In this document: piece after piece, positions 51,759 to 60,611 of the stretch | How positions within the stretch are numbered: position 1 is the stretch's first letter | Layout: each line of letters begins with the position of its first letter | From: Desulfosarcina alkanivorans | GTDB taxonomy: Bacteria; Desulfobacterota; Desulfobacteria; Desulfobacterales; Desulfosarcinaceae | Direction: 5' to 3' | Assembly (NCBI RefSeq): GCF_009688945.1 | Contig: NZ_AP021874.1 | Location: 3,100,001-3,164,000, forward strand | DNA: 64,000 bases | Notes under the pieces: generated by a model | Database searches by the model: none | The model's input: only the letters and a program-made list of their open reading frames with translations | What the model was told of the DNA's origin: nothing | Translations under genes and position numbers: made by a program

Positions 51759-53369
51759 ATGAACCAAGCACAGAATATGGACGACGCACAGATGCGGCAG
51801 GTCCAGATGGAACTGTCAAGAATTCTCAGCGGGCTCAAACATGAGATTCCCATCCTGCTGTTTACCCAGGGCGGGAAAAACGAGGTCTTCAATGACGCCG
51901 CCCGGCAGGCCCTGCGCTTTTTCCGGCAAATGACCGACAAGATCGTTCTGCGCGAATTTGACCTGAGTCATGAGACGGCCCGGCAGATGGGCATCGACCA
52001 CTCTCCCACCCTGGTGTTTGATCCGGACCGGCATAATGTCCGCTGGCTGGGGGCCCCCCTGGGCGAAGAGGGCCGCATCTTCCTGGAGGTCCTGCTGCGC
52101 ATCGGCACCGGCAAGAGCGACCTCAACGAAGCGGCCATGGGCGTACTGAAGAAAATCGACCAGCCCCGCCATGTGAAGGTCTTCGTCAGCGCATCCTGCC
52201 CCTATTGCCCCCAGCAGGCACTGAACGCTCTCAAGGCGGCCGTGGCCCGCCCCGAATTGATTTCCCTGGAGATCATCGACATTCAGGCCAACCCTGATCT
52301 GGCCGAACAGTACGGGGCCCATTCGGTGCCCCAGACGTTTACCAACGATGTACTCACCGCGTTGGGCGCCCAGACCGAAGAACTGTTCATGGCCTCCATG
52401 GATAAAATGGAACAGCAGACCATCTTCATCCCCGAAAGCGACGCAGCGGAGGTGGAATGCCAGCTGGTGATCATCGGCGGCGGCCCCGCCGGCCTCACTG
52501 CCGGCATCTATGCGGCCCGCAGCGGCCTCAAGTCCGTGGTGGTTGAAAAGGGTGTGCTGGGCGGCCAGGTGGCCCTGACCCCGGTGGTGGAAAACTATCC
52601 CGGCATGAAGGAAGTGGGCGGCAAGACCCTGGTGGATATCATGGTCACGCACGCCCTGGAATACGTGCAGATCTTCCCCGGCGAGGAGGTCGTGGACATC
52701 ATCCCCGGAGAGCCGCACACTGTCCAGACCTCCCGGAGAAAATTCAAGACACAGGCCGTGCTCATCGCCACCGGCGCCTCCCACCGGCATCTGGGGGTTC
52801 CGGGAGAGGAGCGATTCTCAGGACGGGGAGTCAGCTATTGTGCCACCTGTGACGGGCCCCTTTTCAAAGGCAAACGGGTCTTCATGGTGGGCGGCGGCAA
52901 CAGCGCCGCCACCGAAGCCCTGCACCTGCACAACATGGGGGTGGCCGTTACCCTGGTGCACCGCCGGGACCGCCTCAAGGCTCAGGAAGTGCTGGTCCAG
53001 AAGCTGATCGACAGCAACATTCCCATCCTCTTCGACACCGAGGTCAAGGAAATCCGGGGCGAAAACCGGGTCACCGAAGTGGTGCTGCTGGATAAGGCCA
53101 GCGGAAAAACCGCCGTCAAGCCGGCCGACGGCGTCTTTCTGGCCATCGGCTACGATCCGGCGGTCGACCTGGCCGCCAAGGTGGGGCTGGAACTCAACGA
53201 CGAAGGCTACATCAAGCACAAGGAGTTTCGCACCAGCATCCCGGGCATCTACGTTGCCGGTGATGTGGCAGGCGGCTTCAAGCAGATCGTCACCGCCGCC
53301 GGTTACGGATCCGAAGCGGCCCTGGCCATTTTCGAAGACATCATCAATCCCTACTGGAAGGAAAAATGA
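51759..53369 (+). CDS. AhpF-like flavoprotein: tandem thioredoxin folds plus thioredoxin reductase
   Basis: 536 residues. The N-terminal 215 residues are two thioredoxin folds: the first lacks a CxxC (LLFTQGGKNEVFND), the second has SASCPYCPQQALNALKAAV. This is the AhpF N-terminal arrangement. From residue 230 the thioredoxin reductase part follows: VIIGGGPAGLTAGIYAARSG (FAD), GVSYCATCDGPLFKGK (redox disulfide CATC), VFMVGGGNSAATEALHL (NAD(P)H) and GIYVAGDVAGGFKQIVTAAGYG. No AhpC is adjacent, so its target could be a different peroxiredoxin or a glutaredoxin. The stop codon overlaps the thioesterase start (ATGA). Confidence 0.9.
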   Translation: MNQAQNMDDAQMRQVQMELSRILSGLKHEIPILLFTQGGKNEVFNDAARQALRFFRQMTDKIVLREFDLSHETARQMGIDHSPTLVFDPDRHNVRWLGAPLGEEGRIFLEVLLRIGTGKSDLNEAAMGVLKKIDQPRHVKVFVSASCPYCPQQALNALKAAVARPELISLEIIDIQANPDLAEQYGAHSVPQTFTNDVLTALGAQTEELFMASMDKMEQQTIFIPESDAAEVECQLVIIGGGPAGLTAGIYAARSGLKSVVVEKGVLGGQVALTPVVENYPGMKEVGGKTLVDIMVTHALEYVQIFPGEEVVDIIPGEPHTVQTSRRKFKTQAVLIATGASHRHLGVPGEERFSGRGVSYCATCDGPLFKGKRVFMVGGGNSAATEALHLHNMGVAVTLVHRRDRLKAQEVLVQKLIDSNIPILFDTEVKEIRGENRVTEVVLLDKASGKTAVKPADGVFLAIGYDPAVDLAAKVGLELNDEGYIKHKEFRTSIPGIYVAGDVAGGFKQIVTAAGYGSEAALAIFEDIINPYWKEK

Positions 53370-53908
53370 CCGGCTGCCCGGATACAGGGTTGCCGCCGCA
53401 ACCGCCCAAAACCGCAGCGTACAGCCGGGTGACCATGTCGCACATGATGCTGCCCCAGGATGCCAACCCGGCAGGCATTGTCCACGGCGGCGTCGTCATG
53501 AAGCACATCGATGACGCAGCGGGGGTGGTGGCCATTCGGCATACCCGCTGCAACGTGGTCACCGCCTCCATCGACCGGCTGGATTTTCACAACCCGGCGT
53601 TCATCGGGAACCTGCTGACCCTCAAGGCCAGCTTGAACCTGGTGGGCAAGACCTCCATGGAGGTGGGGGTTCGCGTGGAGACCGAAGATCTTAAAACCGG
53701 TGAAATCCGGCATACGGCATCGGCCTATCTGAGCTTCGTTGCCCTGGACGACAATTTTCACCCCCGGCCGGTGCCGCCGCTGGTTCTCGAAACCGATGAG
53801 GACCGGCGACGCAACCGCCAGGCCCAGGCACGGCGGCGGGTACGCCTGGCTGAAAAAACCCGCGAAACCTCCTGCCGGACCGACCCGCAAACCTGCCATC
53901 CGGCCTGA
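53366..53908 (+). CDS. Acyl-CoA thioesterase, hotdog fold (YciA/BACH type)
   Basis: 180 residues with one hotdog domain: SHMMLPQDANPAGIVHGGVVMKHIDDAAGVVA (typical NPxGxVHGGxVMxxID wording), TASIDRLDFHNPAFIGNLL and NLVGKTSMEVGVRVETEDL. A basic Arg-rich tail (DRRRNRQAQARRRVRLAEK) ends it. It would hydrolyse acyl-CoA to acid and CoA; chain length is unknown. The start overlaps the stop codon of the flavoprotein gene, so the two are coupled; a metabolic link between them is not obvious. Confidence 0.88.
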   Translation: MTGCPDTGLPPQPPKTAAYSRVTMSHMMLPQDANPAGIVHGGVVMKHIDDAAGVVAIRHTRCNVVTASIDRLDFHNPAFIGNLLTLKASLNLVGKTSMEVGVRVETEDLKTGEIRHTASAYLSFVALDDNFHPRPVPPLVLETDEDRRRNRQAQARRRVRLAEKTRETSCRTDPQTCHPA

Positions 53909-53955
53909 AGGCACGGCGGCGGATGCCCTGAAGACAAGATTCCGGACCCTAAGAT

Positions 53956-54918
53956 ATGAGAACGGACAAGCCCGCTCCGCTGGCGGCACTCTCGCGCCAG
54001 TGGGGAATCAGGTTTACCCGGCTGCGCCCCGATCTTCCCCTTGCCGGCAGTCCGGAGCGCACCCTCTGGCGAAGCGTGGTGGAAACGGATGCCACCCGCC
54101 TGTTCGTGCTGGAAAAAATTCCGTCACGCATGTACGCCCGCAAGCGGCAAATCATCAATACCCTGAAACAGCTTGGTGAACACGGGCTGTCCCAGATCGC
54201 CCCCTACCGGCCGGATGCCTGCGGCGAAACGATTCCCCTGGTCGACCACGGCCTCTGGCAGCTGTGTCCCTTTATGCCCGGTATCGACCTGGAGCGCCCC
54301 GCCTATGCCATGCACGGATGGCGGGGTGAGGCGGCAGCGGCATTTCTCACCCGACTCCACGGCGCCTGTTCGGAAACACCCGCTGCAACGGGCTCCCCCC
54401 CGTTTTCCATTGCCGCTTACAGCCGTGACCTGTACACCACATTGGGTCGAAAAAAACCCGAAATAGCGGCGACCTATCGCCCGTTCATCGACCATTTGAA
54501 TAGAACCCTTTTCCCCATACACGACCGCCTTCCCGCTGCCTTTTGCCATGGCGACTACCATCCCCTCAACATCATCTGGGGGCAGCGGTCCATCCGGGCG
54601 GTCATCGACTGGGAGTTTTGCGGCACCAAGCCGGAAATCTACGACCTTGCCAACCTGCTGGGATGCCTGGGCATGGAAGATCCGGAGAGTCTGGGGGGGG
54701 CGTTCGTGCAGCGGCTGATCAGCCGGCTGAGACGATCGGGCATCTATTCCGACATGAGCTGGAAGGCGTTGCCGGACCTGATGCTGGCCATCCGTTTTGC
54801 CTGGCTCAGCGAATGGATGCGAAAACGTGACCTGCCGATGATCCGGATGGAGGCCGACTACATGGCGCTCCTGCTGGCTCACGGGAGGGATTTTTTTAAC
54901 TTTTTTCCGGCAGTCTGA
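53956..54918 (+). CDS. Phosphotransferase of the APH / kinase-like fold
   Basis: 320 residues. Kinase-fold motifs of aminoglycoside/choline phosphotransferases are present: a Lys in FVLEKIPSRMYARKRQ, the catalytic loop FCHGDYHPLNIIWG (Brenner motif), then VIDWEFCGTKPEIYDLANLLGC with the metal-binding Asp. The substrate is unknown; in non-resistant bacteria such proteins often phosphorylate small molecules such as sugars or homoserine-like metabolites. It follows the thioesterase by 47 bases. Its 3' end overlaps the convergent universal stress protein gene by 23 bases. Confidence 0.82.
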   Translation: MRTDKPAPLAALSRQWGIRFTRLRPDLPLAGSPERTLWRSVVETDATRLFVLEKIPSRMYARKRQIINTLKQLGEHGLSQIAPYRPDACGETIPLVDHGLWQLCPFMPGIDLERPAYAMHGWRGEAAAAFLTRLHGACSETPAATGSPPFSIAAYSRDLYTTLGRKKPEIAATYRPFIDHLNRTLFPIHDRLPAAFCHGDYHPLNIIWGQRSIRAVIDWEFCGTKPEIYDLANLLGCLGMEDPESLGGAFVQRLISRLRRSGIYSDMSWKALPDLMLAIRFAWLSEWMRKRDLPMIRMEADYMALLLAHGRDFFNFFPAV

Positions 54919-55390
54919 CCACCATCACCGGTATCGTACTTCTTCTCACCACCCTACGGGCGGTACCGCCCATGAGCGCTTCCTTGAACATGCCGAACCC
55001 CTTGGTACCCATGACGATGGCATCGGCGCCGTTGAGTTCCGCCTGATTAAGGATTTCGTCGGCGGCAATGCCCTCCTTCACGATAATCTTGTCTACCTGG
55101 AAACTGCAGGCGTCCACCTCGGTGCTGATATCATCACAGAAGCTGTTGAGCCGCCCTTTGATACGGGAAACGAAGTCCGCCTGCTTCTCCTCCTGGAGCT
55201 TTTTCCATTTCTCTTCACCAACATACCCGTGAATCTGCAGGAAGGTTTCCGCGGTGAGTTTTTCGATGACATGAAGAATGGTAATTCGTGCCCCGTACTG
55301 CTGGGCCAGACTGGCGGCGTAACTGTATGCGTAGCGTGCATTTTCGGACAAGTCGGTCGCGTAAAGAATATTTTTGATCTGTGGCAGCAT
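54896..55390 (-). CDS. Universal stress protein (UspA family)
   Basis: 164 residues from ATG 55390 (AGGAGAG before it). The N-terminal strand KNILYATDLSENARYAYSYA and the C-terminal ATP-binding signature VMGTKGFGMFKEALMGGTARRVVRRSTIPVMVV (G-2x-G-9x-G type) are complete. A middle insertion rich in Lys/Glu (GEEKWKKLQEEKQADFVSR) is usual in Desulfobacterota members. Likely cytoplasmic ATP-binding dimer. Monocistronic. Confidence 0.92.
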   Translation of the reverse strand: MLPQIKNILYATDLSENARYAYSYAASLAQQYGARITILHVIEKLTAETFLQIHGYVGEEKWKKLQEEKQADFVSRIKGRLNSFCDDISTEVDACSFQVDKIIVKEGIAADEILNQAELNGADAIVMGTKGFGMFKEALMGGTARRVVRRSTIPVMVVRLPEKS

Positions 55391-55464
55391 AATCTCTCCT
55401 GGCAGCTGGTTACCAAATGTATGAAATAAGTGTGGATTTGATGTCACCTAAACTACGCTCTTGT

Positions 55465-55719
55465 TTATCCCGGAACCACATCCAGTATCTTCATGGCGGT
55501 ACCCCCCCGGCACGGTGCCAATACCGCCAACTTTACCCTGCTGGGATTCGGGGATCCCGTCTTCGATCGCCACGACAATCATGGCCCCGGCGGCAAAGGG
55601 CGGGGTACCGGGAAGCATGGGTTGGGAAACCATGACCGCGGCGGCGCCAACGATCCCGGTCACCGGCGCCACCAATCCGGGCAACTGACCATGCCGCAGG
55701 ATTGAATCGTGGCAGGTAT
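55465..55719 (-). pseudogene. Remnant of a ZIP-family metal transporter C-terminus
   Basis: On the minus strand, a stretch starting at about 55705 reads HGQLPGLVAPVTGIVGAAAV, continues with QPMLP and PFAAGAMIVVAIEDGIPESQ, and so matches the last two or three helices of ZIP/GufA transporters (GQLxGLVEPxxG, FAAGAMI-VVxEExIPESQ). Upstream the frame is closed by a TGA at about 55730 and the N-terminal two thirds are absent. At the other end the frame shifts at a run of seven C (55502-55508): in the neighbouring frame TAMKILDVVPG-stop completes the usual ending. It is therefore a truncated, frameshifted relic. A sequencing slip at the C-run cannot be excluded, but the missing N-terminus can. Confidence 0.65.
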
Positions 55720-55787
55720 TCGATCATACGTGTCCTGATTATATGGGCGGCCTGACAGAAAACAAGCCCTGACGCGCTGCGAGCGGA

Positions 55788-56249
55788 TCAGTCCCCCAAT
55801 TCGGCCATGTGATCGTCATATAAGGTTTCAAATGTCTGTTTGTGCCTGGCCTCTTCCTGGGCCAGCAGCTTAAACAGCTTGATGCAGTCCGCATCGTCGG
55901 TTTTGGTCGCCAGGGCGTTGTAGAGCCGCAGGGCCTTTTCCTCACGCTTCATGGCCAGCCTGAGGATTTCGGCAAAGTCCATGCCCGGTTCGTATTTCAT
56001 GTCCACGATATAATCGCTGCGCTTGATATCCGGGATCCACTTGTAGTCGTATTCCACCACGGAACGGTTGCCCTTCTTGAACTCCTCCAACAGGGTCTGG
56101 TGCTTTCTTTCCTCTTCAGCAAACTCGGCAAGGGTTTTTTTGGATGCCGGAAAGGTTTCCCTATCCACCAGTTTCTGGTAAAAGTTAACTGCCTGCTTTT
56201 CCCTTTCGATGGCGAAATCGAGGATCTCTTCGAAGGAATTGAAATTCAT
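55788..56249 (-). CDS. Ferritin-like diiron (rubrerythrin-type) protein
   Basis: 153 residues from ATG 56249 with GGGGG upstream. Two helix pairs carry the diiron ligands: EILDFAIEREKQAVNFYQKL, FAEEERKHQTLLEEFKKGN, EILRLAMKREEKALRLYNAL and LAQEEARHKQTFETLYDDH; the E...ExxH pairs are the canonical set. There is no rubredoxin domain. Such proteins act as peroxidases or in iron handling in anaerobes. It sits downstream of a decayed ZIP transporter. Confidence 0.88.
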   Translation of the reverse strand: MNFNSFEEILDFAIEREKQAVNFYQKLVDRETFPASKKTLAEFAEEERKHQTLLEEFKKGNRSVVEYDYKWIPDIKRSDYIVDMKYEPGMDFAEILRLAMKREEKALRLYNALATKTDDADCIKLFKLLAQEEARHKQTFETLYDDHMAELGD

Positions 56250-56516
56250 GGTACCCCCTTGATGGTTCAATTGGTGATCGTCTGCACGAAAAAAATGGCG
56301 ACGGTCAATGACGTCGCGTGAAACAGCCGGTTCGGCTCAGGCCCACGCAACATACTAAAAAAGCAACTAACATGCCATTGTTTTTTACCATTTCGCTTGC
56401 ACGGACAGCGGAGAACGGGTGGCCAGGGATACATTTCCCAAAAAAATGTAACAAATTGGTGTTTCTCAATCTCTTTAGCCCAAAAACACCGTTAACACAA
56501 CTCATGGAGGACCACG

Positions 56517-56720
56517 ATGACCATAGACCGCGTTATACTGGCCTTTGCCGGCGCAATGATCCTGATCACCCTGCTGCTGTCTCAAATTCACAGTGCATAC
56601 TGGCTCTGGTTTACCGCCTTTGTGGGCGCCAACCTGCTGCAATCGAGTTTTACCGGGTTCTGTCCCCTGGTGAAAATTCTCAAACCGTTGGGGGTTAAAC
56701 CGGGCCCGGCTTTCGACTGA
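56517..56720 (+). CDS. DUF2892 (YgaP-like) small membrane protein
   Basis: 67 residues with two membrane segments ([20 protein letters not shown] and [18 protein letters not shown]) ending in [17 protein letters not shown], the DUF2892 signature with its conserved cysteine. In E. coli YgaP this module follows a rhodanese; here it stands alone. The start has GGAGG nine bases upstream. Role unknown, possibly in sulfur handling. Confidence 0.82.
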   Translation: MTIDRVILAFAGAMILITLLLSQIHSAYWLWFTAFVGANLLQSSFTGFCPLVKILKPLGVKPGPAFD

Positions 56721-57087
56721 AGCCGGGGAGCGCTCACCGGCAGCGTGCACGGAACTGGCGGGCCTGGAGACTTGCCTGCGGCACCTTTCGGACAGGCCGA
56801 AGGGCAAAAGGGAGGTGCCCGGGCAAGGGGGTCCGTCCGATGCGGCAACGTGTCCGGGCGGTCATATCACAGCCCATGGGGTGGGCGAACAGTTGGTTTT
56901 TAAGCATGGAGGTGGTGCTTCAGGGAAAATCGAGGGCCTGCACCCCAGCCGGCGGGCGGCAACCGGGGATCATCCGGCGCTGTTCAAGCCTGAGGGCAAC
57001 GACGGCCGAAAGAAAACCGGCGCCCTTTGGGATCAGGTCCAGAGAGCGCCGGTACCGGTAAGGATGCATTGACATAACACTCAGGGG
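56721..57087. other. Intergenic region with one weak hairpin
   Basis: No supported gene. GGCACCT and AGGTGCC near 56778-56818 enclose TTCGG-ACAGG-CCGAA, giving a two-part hairpin without a T-run. The rest is unremarkable. Confidence 0.4.
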
Positions 57088-57447
57088 TCAATGCACATTG
57101 AGCTTGTGCTTAAGCCAGGATTTGACCTCGCCTTCAACGGCCCACACGCCCTTGTGCCTGCCCTGGGCATGCAGGAAGCGTTGTTTCAAGTCCTTGGGCA
57201 TCCTGATTTTAGCCAGTTCCACGGCCTCGTCACTGTTCCGGCGGATAAAATAGATCACCGGTTCTTCCTTCCAGGTGTTGACCACGAAATAGTGGGAAAC
57301 ATCATCCTTGGATCGGATCACGTAGTTCCCACGGGCCCAGTTGTTTCCCCATTCCAGGTATAGGCGAACCGCCTCTTCCGGTGTCATCTCCCAGTCAATG
57401 GAATTGACCAGATCCGTGTTGCGTTTGATTTCCTCAATGTTCATCAT
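57088..57447 (-). CDS. DVU0772-like conserved protein of sulfate reducers
   Basis: 119 residues, soluble and rich in Trp and charged residues. The opening MMNIEEIKRNTDLVNSIDWE with MTPEEAVRLYLEWGNNWARG and VSHYFVVNTWKEEPVIYFIRR is one I associate with the DVU0772 family of Desulfovibrio-type bacteria; that link is from memory and was not checked. No enzymatic motif is seen. It appears monocistronic. Confidence 0.6.
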   Translation of the reverse strand: MMNIEEIKRNTDLVNSIDWEMTPEEAVRLYLEWGNNWARGNYVIRSKDDVSHYFVVNTWKEEPVIYFIRRNSDEAVELAKIRMPKDLKQRFLHAQGRHKGVWAVEGEVKSWLKHKLNVH

Positions 57448-57967
57448 GTCAGCACTCCAGATGGTTTAATTGGCCGGCATGCGCCGGTGTGATTGAAGGT
57501 TGTTATTCTCGTCTCTTTTGACTACAATGACGCCAGAACCATGCCAATGTTGTCCCGCTGCCTCTTCGATGGCCCCAACCCGAAAAATTTCCTTGTATTT
57601 GCCATAGTTGGGGAATCATTCCGTAAAAGCGGAAGCGATGCCTGAGCCAACGGTCCCCCGGGGACGGCCAGCCGGCATGTTCGGCATTCTAAAAATAGAG
57701 ACACTATTGTCTCTTTTAAAAAATAATACCTGAAACAAAATCTTCAAGATGCCACAGCGCGAGGGCATGATTGGGTGTCGAAACAGAGACCGGCACCGGC
57801 AAAAAACTTGCATTTTTCGTAAAATGGCACATATTTACCCCAGATTCGCCCACGACCTCCCGCCGCCGCGAGGTCGCTCGTGACGAGATGCGTTTCAATT
57901 AAACGCAGACCATCGACCCCATTGGGCGCAACATTCATTTCAAGGCGCTGAGACCCGATTATTGTTC
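57448..57967. other. Intergenic region upstream of the ABC permease
   Basis: About 520 bases without a supported protein gene. It holds the terminator-like hairpin at 57697 and a TTGACT at 57518, and is lower in GC around 57690-57740. A small transcript ending at the hairpin is possible but unproven. Confidence 0.4.
57697..57718. terminator. Orphan terminator-like hairpin
   Basis: AGAGACA-CTAT-TGTCTCT followed by TTTTAAA on the plus strand, and by ATTTTTAG on the minus strand. The stem is perfect. No protein gene ends nearby on either strand: the next plus-strand gene upstream stops at 56720. Confidence 0.6.
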
Positions 57968-58801
57968 ATGAATGCTTGTAATAATCCTTTTGCCGAAAAC
58001 GTCATCCGATCCGGCCGGCGGCAGTTCATTTTCGACTGGTTCCGGGTGACGGCCACGGCGGGCCTGCTCGTCTGGATCATCTATGCAAGCGGGGCGGGCC
58101 TGGGCTACAACTGGCAGTGGTACCGGGTGCCCCGATATCTGTATTCTTTTTCAGATGGGCATTTTCTGGCCGGCCCCCTGCTGAAAGGGCTTTTGGTAAC
58201 GCTGAAGGTGTCCGCCGTATCGCTGGTGCTGTCCAGCCTTTTCGGGCTGATCACCGCGGTTTGCCGGCTGTCCGGATCGTTTACCCTGCGGGCACTGGCA
58301 CGGGTGTACCTGGAACTGATCCGCAACACCCCTTTGCTGGTGCAGCTGTTTTTTATCTATTTCGTGTTTTCGCCCATGGTGGATCTCAGCCGGTTTGCAT
58401 CGGCAGTGCTGGCGTTGAGCCTGTTCGAAGGGGCCTATGCCTCGGAAATTATTCGCGCCGGCATCCTGGCCGTTCCCCGGGGGCAGTGGGAAGCCGCAGG
58501 CAGCATCGGCCTGGGCCGTTACCGCACCTACCGGCACATCGTGCTGCCCCAGGCCCTGCGCCACATGACCCCGCCCCTGGTGAGCCAGGCCGTCTCCCTG
58601 ATCAAAGACTCCGCCCTGGTGAGCACCATCGCGATCTACGACCTGACCATGAAGGGCCAGGAGATTATCGCCGAGACCTATCTGGTATTCGAGTTGTGGT
58701 TCACCATTGCGGCCATCTACCTGATCCTGACCCTGTCCCTGTCGCTGGCCACCCAGGCCATGGAAAGGCGACTGGCTGCGGCGGGTTCCGGCATGTCGTG
58801 A
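57968..58801 (+). CDS. Amino-acid ABC transporter permease (first)
   Basis: 277 residues from ATG 57968; TTG 57962 is possible. Six or so membrane segments. The HisM/GlnP-type EAA loop is EGAYASEIIRAGILAVPRGQWEAAGSIGLGR, and LARVYLELIRNTPLLVQLFFIYF is the family's other hallmark. It is followed by a solute-binding protein and a second permease; no ATP-binding protein gene is present in this run. Confidence 0.92.
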   Translation: MNACNNPFAENVIRSGRRQFIFDWFRVTATAGLLVWIIYASGAGLGYNWQWYRVPRYLYSFSDGHFLAGPLLKGLLVTLKVSAVSLVLSSLFGLITAVCRLSGSFTLRALARVYLELIRNTPLLVQLFFIYFVFSPMVDLSRFASAVLALSLFEGAYASEIIRAGILAVPRGQWEAAGSIGLGRYRTYRHIVLPQALRHMTPPLVSQAVSLIKDSALVSTIAIYDLTMKGQEIIAETYLVFELWFTIAAIYLILTLSLSLATQAMERRLAAAGSGMS

Positions 58802-58899
58802 TGGGAGCTGAAGGGGGCCGGGCGAAAAAACATAGCGTTTGGCGACAAGCGACCGTGAGTACCGACAACCCATTGATCGATAAGGAAAGGAGCGCAAGC

Positions 58900-59724
58900 A
58901 TGAAAATTGTGAGACCGTTGGCCCGCAGTGTCTTTCTGGCAATTCTGGTTTTCACCCTGGCCGGTGTCCCCGGCGCCACTGCCGCCGACAGCACGGACAG
59001 TGTCGTGGAACAGGTCATCCAACGCGGGGTATTGCGGGTGGGCATGTCCACCTTCGTGCCCTGGGCCATGAAAGACAAGACCGGCAAGCTGATCGGTTTT
59101 GAGATCGACGTGGCCACGCGCCTGGCCGAGGACATGGGGGTCAAGATCGAATTCATCCCCACCAAATGGTCCGGCATCATCCCGGCCCTGCTCACCGGCA
59201 AGTTCGACGTCATCATCGGCGGCATGGGCATCCTTCCCAGCCGGAACCTCAAGGTCAACTTCACGACCCCCTACGATTTTACGGGCATGTCGCTGGTGGC
59301 CAGCAAAAAGAAAGCCGCCGGCATGACGGGTATCGAGGCCTTCAACAGGCCCGGCGTCGTGATTGCGGCCCGTCTGGGATCCACCGCCGTGACCGCCGCC
59401 AAGAAATATATGCCCGAGGCCGAGATCCGCATGTTCGACGACGAGGCCCAGGCCTACCAGGAAGTCATCAACGGCCGGGTGCATGCCGTGGTCGGCTCGG
59501 CCCCCACACCGGCGTTTCAGGCCATCAAGTATCCGGATAAACTTTTCCTGCCCATCGATGGCACCTTTACCCGCGAGCCCATCGGCTTTGCCGTACGCAA
59601 AGGCGATGTGGACACGCTGAACTATTTCAACAACTGGATCGGCTACGTGTCGGCCGAAGGCTGGCTGAAAGACCGCAAAGCGTTCTGGTTTGAAACCAAG
59701 GATTGGGAATCACAGATCCAGTGA
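58900..59724 (+). CDS. Amino-acid ABC transporter substrate-binding protein (family 3)
   Basis: 274 residues from ATG 58900, with AAGGAAAGGAG upstream; a longer open frame to the left overlaps the permease and is spurious. A signal peptide (SVFLAILVFTLAGVPGATA) precedes the SBP_bac_3 fold: VIQRGVLRVGMSTFVPWAMKD, LIGFEIDVATRLAEDMGVK, ALLTGKFDVIIGGMGI and VHAVVGSAPTPAFQAIKYP. Likely periplasmic. The stop codon overlaps the GTG start of the second permease. Confidence 0.93.
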   Translation: MKIVRPLARSVFLAILVFTLAGVPGATAADSTDSVVEQVIQRGVLRVGMSTFVPWAMKDKTGKLIGFEIDVATRLAEDMGVKIEFIPTKWSGIIPALLTGKFDVIIGGMGILPSRNLKVNFTTPYDFTGMSLVASKKKAAGMTGIEAFNRPGVVIAARLGSTAVTAAKKYMPEAEIRMFDDEAQAYQEVINGRVHAVVGSAPTPAFQAIKYPDKLFLPIDGTFTREPIGFAVRKGDVDTLNYFNNWIGYVSAEGWLKDRKAFWFETKDWESQIQ

Positions 59725-60611
59725 TCGGCAAAAAGATACGAATCACATGGACGGACCTGATCCTGCTGGCCGGGATCGGGTCCGTCGTGGTGTGGCTGGT
59801 CTATCAGGCCACCGTACAGGCCCAGTACAAATGGAACTGGCAGGCCATCCCCCAGTACCTGCTGCGCATCGATGAGAGCAGCGGACGCTGGGTACCCGGC
59901 CTGATTCTCCAGGGGGTTCTGGTCACCCTGCGGCTGAGCATCTGGGCCACGGTGCTGGCCCTGGTCATCGGCACGGTCATGGGCCTGTTCAGGACCGGCT
60001 GCAGCCGCTATCGCCGAATGATCGGAAGCGGTTATGTGGAGATGATCCGCAACATCCCCGTGCTGGTCTGGATCTTTATCTTTTATTATTTTATCGGGGA
60101 CCGGCTCCTGCCCGCCATCGGAATCGACCGGGCGATGCTCATGGACGGCGGGCCCCTGTCGGGCATCCTGAGCCTGGTCATGGCCGAACCCTCCCGGGTG
60201 CCCATCTTCATCTCCGGCGCCGTGGCCCTGGCGGTTTACGAGGGCGCCTACATCACCGAAATCATCCGCGCGGGCATCCAGTCCATCGACAAGGGGCAGT
60301 GGGAGGCCTCCTCCGGGTTAGGCTTCACGCGGGCCCAGCAACTGCGCTACATCATCTTCCCCCAGGCCCTGCGGCGGATCATGCCGCCCCTGGCCGGTCA
60401 GTTCATTTCCACCATCAAGGATTCGGCCATCGTCTCGGTGATCTCCATCCAGGAGCTGACCTTCCAGGGCATGGAACTGATGGCCGCCACCTTCCTCACC
60501 TTCGAAGTCTGGATCACCATCCTGGGCATCTACTTCGTGCTCTGCCTGACCTGCTCCCTGCTGGTGGAGCGATTCGAGTTGGTCCTGAAAAAAGAAGCCC
60601 GGCCCGCCTAG
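59721..60611 (+). CDS. Amino-acid ABC transporter permease (second)
   Basis: 296 residues from GTG 59721, which overlaps the previous stop codon (GTGA). Hallmarks are GYVEMIRNIPVLVWIFIFYY and the EAA loop EGAYITEIIRAGIQSIDKGQWEASSGLGF. It resembles the first permease and should form a heterodimer with it. There is a longer periplasmic loop in the middle (RAMLMDGGPLSGILSLVM). The usual ATPase gene is not found after it. Confidence 0.92.
   Translation: MIGKKIRITWTDLILLAGIGSVVVWLVYQATVQAQYKWNWQAIPQYLLRIDESSGRWVPGLILQGVLVTLRLSIWATVLALVIGTVMGLFRTGCSRYRRMIGSGYVEMIRNIPVLVWIFIFYYFIGDRLLPAIGIDRAMLMDGGPLSGILSLVMAEPSRVPIFISGAVALAVYEGAYITEIIRAGIQSIDKGQWEASSGLGFTRAQQLRYIIFPQALRRIMPPLAGQFISTIKDSAIVSVISIQELTFQGMELMAATFLTFEVWITILGIYFVLCLTCSLLVERFELVLKKEARPA

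Noticed and set aside
58117..58899. Upstream continuation of the solute-binding protein frame
   Set aside because: It is the out-of-frame reading of the first permease; the signal peptide and ribosome site place the start at 58900.
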